From Adineta ricciae (taxonomy: Eukaryota > Rotifera > Eurotatoria > Adinetida > Adinetidae): a stretch of 64,000 nucleotides of DNA. Of the stretch, positions 55,314 to 64,000 are shown piece by piece. Where the stretch lies: contig CAJNOJ010000356.1 of assembly GCA_905250025.1 (NCBI GenBank), positions 1 through 64,000 of the forward strand. The letters are read 5' to 3'. Numbering within the stretch: position 1 is the stretch's first letter; every line of letters begins with the position of its first letter. The notes beneath the pieces were generated by a model. That model did not search any database. It saw only the letters and a list, made by a program, of their open reading frames with translations, and was not told where the DNA came from. The position numbers and the translations under genes were made by a program.

Positions 55314-56327
55314 TTATTGACGAGGAGCAATACGTCGATTAGCACGGCTTTTCGTGAAGATTTTAGCTAATTCGCGACGAAAAAAAACACTCACTAATGT
55401 GTAGAGGTAAAACGAAAATATTTTGTCAAATAAGTTAAGCCACACAGCTAAGTTGAGAAGAAGGCTTTCTAGAGCAACTTGTTTGCTGCTTTTGACAAAA
55501 TAAGCTGAAATGCTTGAATAAATTCTGAACATGAGTAGTGGAAGCGAGAAGAAAATTAAAATGATCACTTGCACACAGAGCATAAGTAAGACGTTATTGA
55601 TCCGATTGTTTCGACCGTTTTGATTAATTTGATTGTTGTTTCTGCTATGGCCATCACTATTCGCGTTGGTTCTCGCAGTCGCCATTTCTATTGGTACTAC
55701 TCGCTGTTGTTTAGCAATACGAATATGATTATATGTACCGATACCAAAAACAAACATAGATATAGGTGGTCCAATTGCTTGCAAGACGAAAGAAAATACC
55801 GAATTAATAATGTTACATGTATTGTTTATTGGATTGCACGGTGACCCACCAGGTTGATTAGCGTCATAACAATAGAATATTTGTGAATAAAGAAGAATAA
55901 TAATGCTAATAACAATAACGATAATACGATATGCATTTTTCATATTGCTATATTGTCGTACGTCAGCATTACGTGATGATGAACAGAATCGATCAATACA
56001 ACAAAAGGTCATAAGCCAATCTGATAGCGCGATTGATATATTGTAAATAAATATTTGCAATTTGCACAAAACTGACGAATAATAAGCTGGTGTGATATTG
56101 AAGCCAATCAACATACGTAACACGACGTATGTAGAGATATTCAACATGTTGACTATAGAAGCAACTAACATGAAAGGAATGCATGGTGATATTGTTTGTA
56201 AAGTGTGCCGTGTGAAAAGGAAAATATTCAGCACATTACCCACTGTTCCTAAGACAATATAAATGATACCCATTGATATAGCCAGCTTGTTCCTAATCTC
56301 ATTGATAAGTAAAACTGTCGAAGACAT
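55314..56327 (-). CDS. Rhodopsin-like GPCR, intronless, second copy
   Basis: A 337-residue protein from ATG 56327, aligning end to end with the product of 52004-53017 without gaps. Changes cluster in the Asn-rich third intracellular loop (SDGHSRNNNQINQNGRNN) and at membrane edges; GN, CCIDRF and the TM6/TM7 segments are kept. The frame is open 17 codons upstream, but that extension is not shared. Both copies being intact suggests two working alleles or paralogues. Confidence 0.8.
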   Translation of the reverse strand: MSSTVLLINEIRNKLAISMGIIYIVLGTVGNVLNIFLFTRHTLQTISPCIPFMLVASIVNMLNISTYVVLRMLIGFNITPAYYSSVLCKLQIFIYNISIALSDWLMTFCCIDRFCSSSRNADVRQYSNMKNAYRIIVIVISIIILLYSQIFYCYDANQPGGSPCNPINNTCNIINSVFSFVLQAIGPPISMFVFGIGTYNHIRIAKQQRVVPIEMATARTNANSDGHSRNNNQINQNGRNNRINNVLLMLCVQVIILIFFSLPLLMFRIYSSISAYFVKSSKQVALESLLLNLAVWLNLFDKIFSFYLYTLVSVFFRRELAKIFTKSRANRRIAPRQ

Positions 56328-57301
56328 GGTGACCATGACAGTGGTGCATTGAAACGACAGTAAAATAAATGTGATCACGATATTAAGTTGTTCTTCATCT
56401 CATTTTCGCTAGCTACACTGAAAACAAAAAAGACTTTGATCGAAACCAAGAAGTGTTTCGCGCACTTAAAGAGAATTTCATAGGAAAGAAAGGCCTTGTT
56501 AAAATGTTTTCCAAATGGAGCTTTTGAGTGATTTCGGACTTTGCAGGGCTTGATAGGAAAACTTCGAAACGTTCAAGAAAGATAGCGCAGCTCATAACAA
56601 CTCTAATGAAAACATCTTAGGTTTACACGAAACCTTCAAAGGGATTTTGATTTCGTTACAAAAATAGTTTCGTATAAAGGAGTCTTAGTGTGAAGGTGTG
56701 AAGGTGAGGCTCGATGAAAATTTTTTTTTGATTGGAATCGATAGAGTTCGTCGAATTGTATCTGGAATAAGTGTTGAAATGGTAGCTGGAAGTAAAGAAA
56801 CGAATCCGTGCGTGTCTTGCTGAGATTTTCATGTTTGTCTGCTTTATTTTGGCAATTTTCTTGCATTTCTTATGGATAAGGAAGAATATTTCTCGGAATT
56901 TTATCCTTGGAATAGATTGACCGCGCCGAGTTCCATTTGGAAAAAAAGGTGATCAGAGTTGGAATACACTCGTGTTCGCATCCGTTCAAGAAAAGGTCGA
57001 ATCCATGTCCAAAATGTCTTACATCGGATCTCTACCCTTTCATATATACTATGTCCTATACAAAAGTATCGGTAATATGGTAATTACTCACTTCTAAAAG
57101 ATAATATACTTTTTCTGTCGAGAATCAATACGTTCATTTCACTAAACTCGATGTTTTTACACATTCGATTTCATTTAAAATAAGTTTCAACAGGCCGTTT
57201 TCTAACACGACCAATCTAGCTGATACACAAATTCAAATAAGCGGACTTATCAAGGACGTACTCATGGCTTCGTGTCACTCGTCAAACAAACAAAATGTTC
57301 T
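56328..57301. other. Intergenic region upstream of the GPCR, second copy
   Basis: Colinear with 53018-54012; ends at the gap. No gene seen. Confidence 0.5.
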
Positions 57302-57335
57302 NNNNNNNNNNNNNNNNNNNNNNNNNNNNNNNNNN
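57302..57335. other. Assembly gap (34 N)
   Basis: Undetermined bases; true size unknown. Confidence 0.98.
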
Positions 57336-57505
57336 AAACTTTTTTCCAAAGTTTGTCCGGTGAATAAAAATACCACCATTCGATGCAGAATTAAATTCTG
57401 AATCAAAGGGACTAGGTTTTATGGACCGAACAAACTCTGGAAAAAAGTTTTTAGCTTACACACAGTTTCTTCGTGCTAGCTCCTTCGTGCTAGCTTCACA
57501 CTGAT
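57336..57505. mobile_element. Palindromic MITE, direct copy
   Basis: Core 57336-57450 has near-perfect 26-bp inverted ends (AAACTTTTTTCCAAAGTTTG and CAAACTCTGGAAAAAAGTTT, 24 of 26 paired) around GCAGAATTAAATTCTG. It is followed by two GTGCTAGCT words and TTCACACTGAT. The 115-bp core can fold on itself almost completely. Non-coding. Confidence 0.65.
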
Positions 57506-59403
57506 CTTCTTTCCTCGCTTTCCTATGAAATGCATCTGTTCATTTATCTTCATAATGTGTCTATCCTATAACACGTTTCTCTTGTGGCGTCTCTCGCTTT
57601 CCTCCTCTCTCTCATCGTGCTCGACGAATAAGTCGAAGGAAAGAGAGATGAGTAGTTCCCTTTTCTGAAAGAAAGGGTTACAGCCGCGTTGAAAATCGTT
57701 AAAAGTTTGTTCGTCCAAGCCAATCAGAAATGAGGAGTTCGTAAATCATCGAAATTTACCCCTATCAACTATGACCGACTACTAGATAGGTAATCGGGGT
57801 TGAGGATCTCGAATGCAGTGTTAGTTTTCCAAAATGCGAATTCGATAATTAGTTAATTACTTCAGTAACTAATTATAAGTTCTTAGTGGCGAGCAAGGGT
57901 CGATCGAAGGATAATCGGAGTAGAAGATATCGAATCTGGTGTTAGATTTTCAGTAGAAAAATGCTGTTCTTTTTTTCAGGCAACGAAGTTTTTTAGGCGA
58001 TAGTGTTTGAAGCAGCAATATGTAGAACTGAAACGAAATAGCTGATTAACGTCCGATTGTTGGATATTCATACTCATCAGCATATTAATAAAATTACACT
58101 TATACAAACAGTTTTATTACACAAACATTATCTGATGCTAACCACTCAAAATAATACTTCCTCTGACAAATGTTGTTTTGGACAGTCACAATGGCACAAA
58201 GCTGGTGATTCTTCAGCAGGGAGTGGAAGGAAATGGTTTGATTCATTCTGAAGGACATTGTAAACTAGATGAGAGAATGAAAGTCGGACATGTAACGGCT
58301 AGTCGTGAGTGGCCGACCGGAGGCAGCTCGACGAACGACTAGGCGTTTGTTTTAGTGGTTCAGAAAAGATAAAATAAGTGTAAATAAATTTTTTTTAATT
58401 TTAAATAGTGGGAAGAGAGTGGATTAATAAATGTTTAGAAACAGTGTTCCTTTTGCTGACATCTTTGGATAAATGAATTGAAAGTAGTTTGACATGAATA
58501 AAGTAGAAAAGGATTGAAAGAAAAGAATGTGCATAAAAGTGACTTTAATTCGAAGCGGATTAGAGTGAGATAGAAGTTGGAGTTTTTATCGAAAAATCTT
58601 GCAATTCTCTCAGAAAAGGATCAGCGAATCCAACAGATGAGCGCAACTTGTATATAAGGAGGACCTGGTTGAAATGAAGCCAGTTCATAACCTTAAACAA
58701 AGTTTGTTGCTACAGGCGTATTTCATTGGAAGGGGGAGGACTTAGAAGGAATGGGTTAGAAAGCTGATCGCTATTTCTGGCGGCTCCGAAGGCCGGAACG
58801 TTTGTCCTGGAATATGTGTAGAATTCTACGTTTCCACTTCATTGAGTGCATTGCTAATGAATTGAAATTAAATGTACGAAAATGATTCAAATCGCTCAAT
58901 ATCAGTCACTATGTTGTGTTTGCAATACTTTTCAGATTTTTAAGTGCTAAATGAAGAAATATTCTAAACGCAACTCTCAGTATAAAAGTCATGCTGTTTA
59001 GACACTAATGCACTGTCTACGTGGTAGGAAATTTCGTTTGAACAGTTAGTCGGTTATTAAACTTCGTTTTACTCTTAATGATCCAGTCTACTCTCTTGAA
59101 AAAAGTTCGGAAAAATACAAAACTCTTTTTCTCGCACCGTATTTAGTAGTCCCTAAAATTGCATTGAAACTAGTTGCAAACAGAAAAGCCTTGATTTTCA
59201 AAGGCAAAGATCATTGTTGAATATTTTGTAGTACTGAAAAAAAGATAGTGTCTTTTTCAATCAATCAATAGTCATCCAACAAGGTAATTAGTTTTACATG
59301 ATCATTTAAATTATCAGAAACACAGAAAATTTTCTACAAAAACAGAGATGATTGTAGTCTTTTTAGATAGCTTACAAGAAGAAAAAGACAGTAATCATTT
59401 GTA
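57506..59403. other. 1.9-kb intergenic region, no gene seen
   Basis: Unique AT-rich sequence. A 64-codon frame at 58057-58251 has no domain. No tRNA or rRNA gene was recognised. Two similar words near 57790 and 57910 (GATAxTCGxxGTxGAxGATxTCGAAT) suggest an old local duplication of about 120 bp. Confidence 0.4.
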
Positions 59404-60431
59404 CTATGTTCGTCGTCTTCTGCAAATTCGAAAAAAACGATTCTTTGAAAGTTTTTCGGTACGAATTCGACGGAAGGACAAATACGATAAAGATAAGCAT
59501 CGACGGGGTGAATGAAATAAAACATCCGCCAACATATAGCCACACATGACTAGATACATCTACGCAACCAGATAACAAAGAGATAACTAGACGTGGTGCT
59601 GATAGAAAAAGTAAATTTGTCGGACTGATGACGAGTTGTGTATGTTCATTCCATTGTTCACGAATATGTTGCCCATAAGTCTGTCGCTTATGAATTTCTG
59701 CTCGTCGTCATGCACTTCCAATAATAATGAACATTGCAGAGGAAAGATTTGCAATGAATGGGCCGAGTAGATGAACGAAGAGAATAGCTATGTTATAATC
59801 CTGAACTGATTGCGGATGAGTAGTTACACACCATGTATAACTGACTATCACGGTTTCTTCTGTAGGATTTTTCCTTTATTTCATGCACGAATATTCCGCG
59901 GTAGAGTAGCTCATGAATGATCGTGCACATAATCACAATCGGTAAGATGAAGATGATCCATTGAGCAAAACGTTTGCGCTTCTCTTTATCGAAACTAATT
60001 CCTCTGTAAATACTCATCGCACGTTCAATTGCTACACATGCGCACAGCCAGGCGTCCCAGTAAAAGAAAAATTTGAGAAGAGACTCAATCCACTTGCAAC
60101 CACCTGCGAGAACATACTGGAGAATAGATGTATTCATCTGTGTGACGACAACAAACCAAAACTTGATCGTAAACATTGTAATTGTTAACAGAGAAGTCAC
60201 TGACGATGCAAAAAGATACAATCCACATCCAACTTGTTGCGAAATTGCATCGTGAAAATTTAAAATCGAACAAACGCTGCTGATGACACCCGCAAGAAAC
60301 ATAATTATACGGTCAAAGCGCCACTGATTTTGATCAGAAGTGGTTGATAGTGTATGCCCGCATTTCGATTGACTTCCAAACGTAAAATATCGTCGAGAGT
60401 GAGACCAATACTTTTCACTTGAACATTGCAC
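59404..60431 (-). pseudogene. Rhodopsin-like GPCR with frameshift and in-frame stop
   Basis: From about 60431 leftward the sequence encodes TM1 (FDRIIMFLAGVISSVCSIL), TM2, TM3 with a CVAIERAMSIYRG (ERY-equivalent) end, and TM4 (WIIFILPIVIMCTIIHELLY). Near 59866-59873 an A/T run shifts the frame; the following part (VSYTWCVTTHPQSVQDYNIA) continues one base off into TM5. A TGA at 59708-59710 interrupts the third intracellular loop. TM6 and TM7 follow (LLFLSAPRLVISLLSG; YVGGCFISFTPSMLIFIVF) to a stop at 59404-59406. Two independent breaks make it a likely pseudogene, unless one is a sequencing error and the stop is spliced around. No second copy is in the window for comparison. Confidence 0.7.
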
Positions 60432-60562
60432 GGACCATCGACATAAAAAGAAGTAGAATTATGTTAACTAAGCAAATTGATGAAAGGAAAACAATCAAAG
60501 AGTACTCTATTTAAAGAAAGAACAAAACATGTGTACGTTCTGTCTTCGTAGGTAGTTACTTA

Positions 60563-63257
60563 CTAAAGCGTTGTAAAGTAACATTTGACGGCAAGTAATG
60601 TGTATATGATGTCTGACCGAAGATAAACGGTATGTTTTATTTCGCCACCATTGGAACATATATGTTCATCGATTGAAATTAAATTTTTCTTTGGATTCAG
60701 CGGATCGAAATGATTTTCGTAGATGTAAATGTTTATATCCGAGCTCTGCATAATGGAAAAATCATAGTATGTATCGGCGAATACAGTTAATTCTATGGTT
60801 TCGTAGTAATAATTTACACGAGTACACTCTTTGTCATACTTTTGATTATCTGTTGTTAGTTCTGATGAATACGTCGAGTAAATGACTGGTGAGGCATCTA
60901 TTCAGAAACAATGTTAGGTTTGGTTTTTCAGTACTCGTGAAGATTACGTGGAGTACTCACCCGTGCGTTGAAAATAGACATGACTTTTGCCAAAAATTTT
61001 GAACGAGAAATCCCACATTTGGTCCAGCATACATACGGTCACAACAAATACGTAGCGAATATCGCTAAGAAGCTCAAGAGTAATTGTACGCGATTCATAA
61101 CGTTCACAAGTATCTTTTCGTTTCAGTAAATATCCAAATGGAATAAGTGCATAAAAATCATGCTCATAGATATAAAGTTTCATACCCATCTCCGTAATTT
61201 CATCTATCATAATAGTGTAGAAGCCACTTTCGATGACATTTACATGTATTGCTTCATAATATTCTCTGGGAACTGCTTCACAATCAATAGGAGAATATTT
61301 TTTGCTGTCGTGTGTCAGTGAGGAAGTATATGTTGATTCAATGAATTGTTCAATATCTAATCAACACAAAGAGTATTGTGAACATACATACTCTAAGTCA
61401 TGTTTTCAATCTATTTAGTGTTAAAAATGACTGTTCAACGTGTCTGAATTTTAGGAATAAATACAAAACGCAAAAGAAGCACATAGCTTGATTCGCATTT
61501 TTGTAACAAAATTTATAGAATGATCAAGTAACACTTTATTTCTTAGTTGCACGCTTCATCAAATACAGTATGTTACTTACCGATGTGTTTCAGCTGAACT
61601 GTAGGTGATCCGAATACTGTGATTGAGAACGGACCTGTTACAAATGGATTGTATGTTGTTACAACCAATATGTACTTCGCATAAGCATGAAGTTCAAGTG
61701 TAAATTCGAATTGATCGTTACTGTAGCGTTCGCCATTCCATGCGATCAGATCGCGACTTGTAGGATCAAATGAGTGAAAACGATCTTTGTAGACATAGCC
61801 GTATAGCCCGATACTGCTGACACTAGTGATGATGTAAAAACCATTTTGACTTACAAACATTTCAATGACTTCGTAGAAAAAAGCGGAGGGATAAAATGGA
61901 GCGCGTGCAAATCTCTCATGATCTTCTGTTAATGTTGATGAAAAGGTTGCTTGAATCGTTGTTGGGACATCGACTAAATAGAAACAAAATGGTTTGTACT
62001 TGAATCATGAATAGCAACAATTTTGTCACAGTTATTATCGTTGTTACAGAGCTTTTCCTAAGATTACTCAAAATATTAGTCGAACAATAAACTTACAATC
62101 CATGAATTCTACTTTTAATTTAGAAAATGATTTCAACTCTTCAATGGTAGTTAAAGTAAAAGAAATGTGTGTTGAAAATACTATTCCAATTGGAATATCG
62201 GATTCTTACCACAAGAATCTTCGAGCAAATCGAATTTTTGGATTCGGCTATTTCCTTTATCAACAACAAACAGGTTCCCATAGATATCAAAGCGGAGTCT
62301 CTGTGGTGATTTCAATTGATGAGATCGTGTGCCGCCTCCATCACACCCAACTAAACATCGAAAACCATTGGGTCCAGACGCAACGATACGATTGTTTCCG
62401 TCATCGGAGATGAAAAGATAATTGTAAGCGTCTAATATAATTGAGTGTGGTTGAGAGAGTCCAATTGTAATATCTGATGAGCTTTGTCCTGCAACTGTTT
62501 CTCCAACAGTTTCATCTAACCGAAAAAGCTGAATCCGATCATTCATAGAATCCGCGACATACAGATCGCTATCAGTATCAACAAAGATCCCTTCGGGGTC
62601 ATCTAGTTCAATATCACTGGAACCGTCACGGCCTGTACCAGTTACAACTACCATTTCCATCTCATCGTCGAGCGGTGTCTTCCAAACTATATCTTCCAAA
62701 ACTGACGCACAATATAAATAACCGTTAGAAGTAACGAAAAGACTAGCGCATTGTGTTTTAACTTCCATGATATTACCAGAATTATTCGCACTTGACACCC
62801 ATTTGAGGATTTTATTCTCAGATATATCAACACCAACATAAACTTCACCAATGTTTGAAACAAATATCGATGGAGACGCCGACCACCTTGTTCTCAGAAT
62901 CTTCGTAGCATGGATACTATTCGGATTCCAAATTAAAATTTGATGTTTTTCAGAAGGAGCGACATAGATTGTATTGTTTCTATCGATAAATATGTCGGCA
63001 CCCTTCGTTCCAAGTAAATCGCTATTGACAAAAGTGGTTGCAGTTTGGCTCCATTTGACTGTTGAACACAGTGCCGGTTGATTGGACGAAAGAGCTACAC
63101 AACAAAAACAAGTGATCTGATGAGAAATTTCATAAGTTTCTCTAAACAGCCGTCGAGTGACAGGCACTCTCGAATTGAAATGGTTACCTGATATTCTTTC
63201 ATTGAAGACAATCAGTAAAAAGATCGTGAGCACAAAAAAACGACGATTTAATAACAT
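60563..63257 (-). CDS. Secreted NHL beta-propeller protein with exon-encoded repeat domains
   Basis: Exons 63257-62210, 62138-62097, 61973-61581, 61357-60961 and 60897-60563. All internal junctions are phase 1. The first exon encodes a signal peptide (FFVLTIFLLIVF) and an NHL-repeat propeller of about six blades (LDDPEGIFVDTDSDLYVADS, LSQPHSIILDAYNYLFISDD, LKSPQRLRFDIYGNLFVVDK). A 42-nt linker exon follows (its acceptor is the weakest site). Each of the last three exons encodes one about 110-130-residue repeat: a Y/F-S-S-x-L-T-x-D start, a YYEAI or FYEVI strand, an LYIYEHDF-type turn, and a VFVVTV strand, like a bacterial pre-peptidase-C-type beta-sandwich. The last repeat stops early (TAG at 60563), at a place that also reads as a GTAAGT donor, so more exons may have existed. 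Likely an extracellular recognition or adhesion protein. Confidence 0.7.
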
Positions 63258-63821
63258 ATCAAATGAGCTTAGAACATTAAAACCGTCTTCTGTTCGTGCT
63301 CTCTCCAGTATCTATGTCTCTCTTGCTTTTCATGATTAATACAAGTAAATACCTCTTTTTATCACGATTCACTTTGATGACGTTATTTCTTTTCTCCTCG
63401 CATTCACGATAACTCTATAATCAACATCGATTCATCATTCATTCATGACAACGCTATTGAAGATGACTGAGCGTAAGCATAACAGAAATGATTAAAACTT
63501 TTCACACATTCAAGAAAATACTCCATCCGTCGATCTTGAAAATTCATAGAATAATTCAATTGTCTTTCTTTTTATCGTAGCTATATTATGAGATATAGGC
63601 AAATGTCAATTCCAAAATAAGAATCATTTCTTTAATGTATGTATGTGAAACACAATAGAATACGTAACTTAGAACGACTTCAATCTAGTTATTTTGTTCC
63701 TTTCTTTTCATTTTATAGGAAAGAATGAATATGTTATATTCATTAAAACATACAGAGGAAATTTAAACAAAATATATACATTTCATTATCTTTTCATCAA
63801 CTCTTGTAAAGTCCTTATTAG
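63258..63821. other. Intergenic, no gene seen
   Basis: Promoter side of the NHL gene and 3' flank of the GPCR fragment. 63750-63820 resembles 46860-46945. No clear signals. Confidence 0.4.
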
Positions 63822-64000
63822 TATTGGAGCATAATGAATCCAAGTCTTGTATCTAAATGTGAAGAAGACGAAAAGGTTCGGTTACTTATTTAGAATATTT
63901 GGATTTATGATGAACAGATAACGATCAACTAAGAGATGAGCATTGAGAAACAAGAGAGTTGTATTTAGACTGTAGTTGAAAGGAATCCAGAACTTGCAGA
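63822..64000 (-). pseudogene. Three-exon GPCR, internally deleted copy (runs off window)
   Basis: Contains the second exon (63886 to the window end, with the DRY-like SVDRYLFIIHPN coding sequence, ATAACGATC on the top strand) and only the first 31 bp of the third exon (63822-63852), then jumps to sequence matching the 3' flank at about 46945. About 570 bp encoding TM4 to TM7 are missing compared with 46945-47551. The intron is 29 bp shorter than in the intact copy. Non-functional as a receptor. The first exon lies beyond the window. Confidence 0.65.

Noticed and set aside
1-64000. CRISPR arrays, bacterial operons, tRNA or rRNA genes
   Set aside because: I looked for evenly spaced direct repeats, tRNA arm motifs and rRNA-like tracts on both strands and saw none. 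The repeats present are MITEs, minisatellites and allelic copies. A tRNAscan or Rfam search would be decisive.

Overview
ORGANISM. This is eukaryotic, AT-rich DNA that looks like a bdelloid rotifer (Adineta- or Rotaria-like). The signs are: (i) many GT-AG introns of about 49-59 nt; (ii) intronless, bacterial-type genes (a UbiA-family prenyltransferase and an AHL-lactonase-type metallo-beta-lactamase) between intron-bearing animal genes; (iii) families I associate with bdelloid genomes (F-box/LRR-like proteins, NHL beta-propellers fused to repeated secreted domains, many rhodopsin-like GPCRs, an Mpeg1-like MACPF protein); (iv) a G-rich hexamer array containing TGTGGG-type units, the bdelloid telomere-like repeat; and (v) near-identical colinear blocks that look like allelic pairs, with more diverged further copies, as expected of a degenerate tetraploid. 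The species call is inference; eukaryote with short introns is seen directly.

ASSEMBLY STRUCTURE. The window is a scaffold of about ten pieces joined by single N bases (4064, 10775, 17789, 22873, 33916, 41793, 44188, 55100) and a 34-N gap (57302-57335). At most joins the next piece repeats sequence already given, so much apparent tandem duplication is probably alleles or unmerged contig ends laid end to end. Pieces: 1-4063; 4065-10774 and 10776-17788 (copies of one another from about 4210/11160 on); 17790-22872 and 22874-33915 (overlapping copies); 33917-41792 (second copy of about 25973-33800); 41794-44187; 44189-55099; 55101-57301 (second copy of about 51930-54012); 57336-64000.

LAYOUT. 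1-4063: an AT-rich array, an unrecognised five-exon gene, a G-rich minisatellite and a gene with a cysteine cluster of the kind linked to KDZ transposons (CxC5/CxC6). 4065-17788: two copies of a gene-poor block holding MITEs, a foldback element, a mariner 5' end and fragments of an F-box gene. 17790-26190: the complete seven-exon F-box gene 1 and the divergent intronless F-box gene 2, then second copies of both. 26368-31400 and 34317-39400: a foreign pair, UbiA then AHL-lactonase-like, convergent with an Mpeg1-like MACPF gene; one MACPF copy has a premature stop. 31466-44014: a small two-exon gene and a long F-box/LRR-like gene, again in two copies. 44189-57301: an unrecognised gene, a three-exon GPCR, transposase and Pif1/Helitron-type helicase remnants, and an intronless GPCR in two copies. 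57336-64000: a broken GPCR, an NHL-propeller gene with exon-encoded repeat domains, and a truncated copy of the three-exon GPCR.

HOW THE GENES FIT TOGETHER. No single pathway is visible. Themes are substrate recognition for ubiquitin ligases (F-box family), defence or bacterial interaction (MACPF pore former, quorum-quenching-type lactonase), chemosensation (GPCRs) and secreted recognition (NHL protein), with many small transposons. This resembles the foreign-gene- and transposon-rich accessory or subtelomeric regions known in bdelloids.
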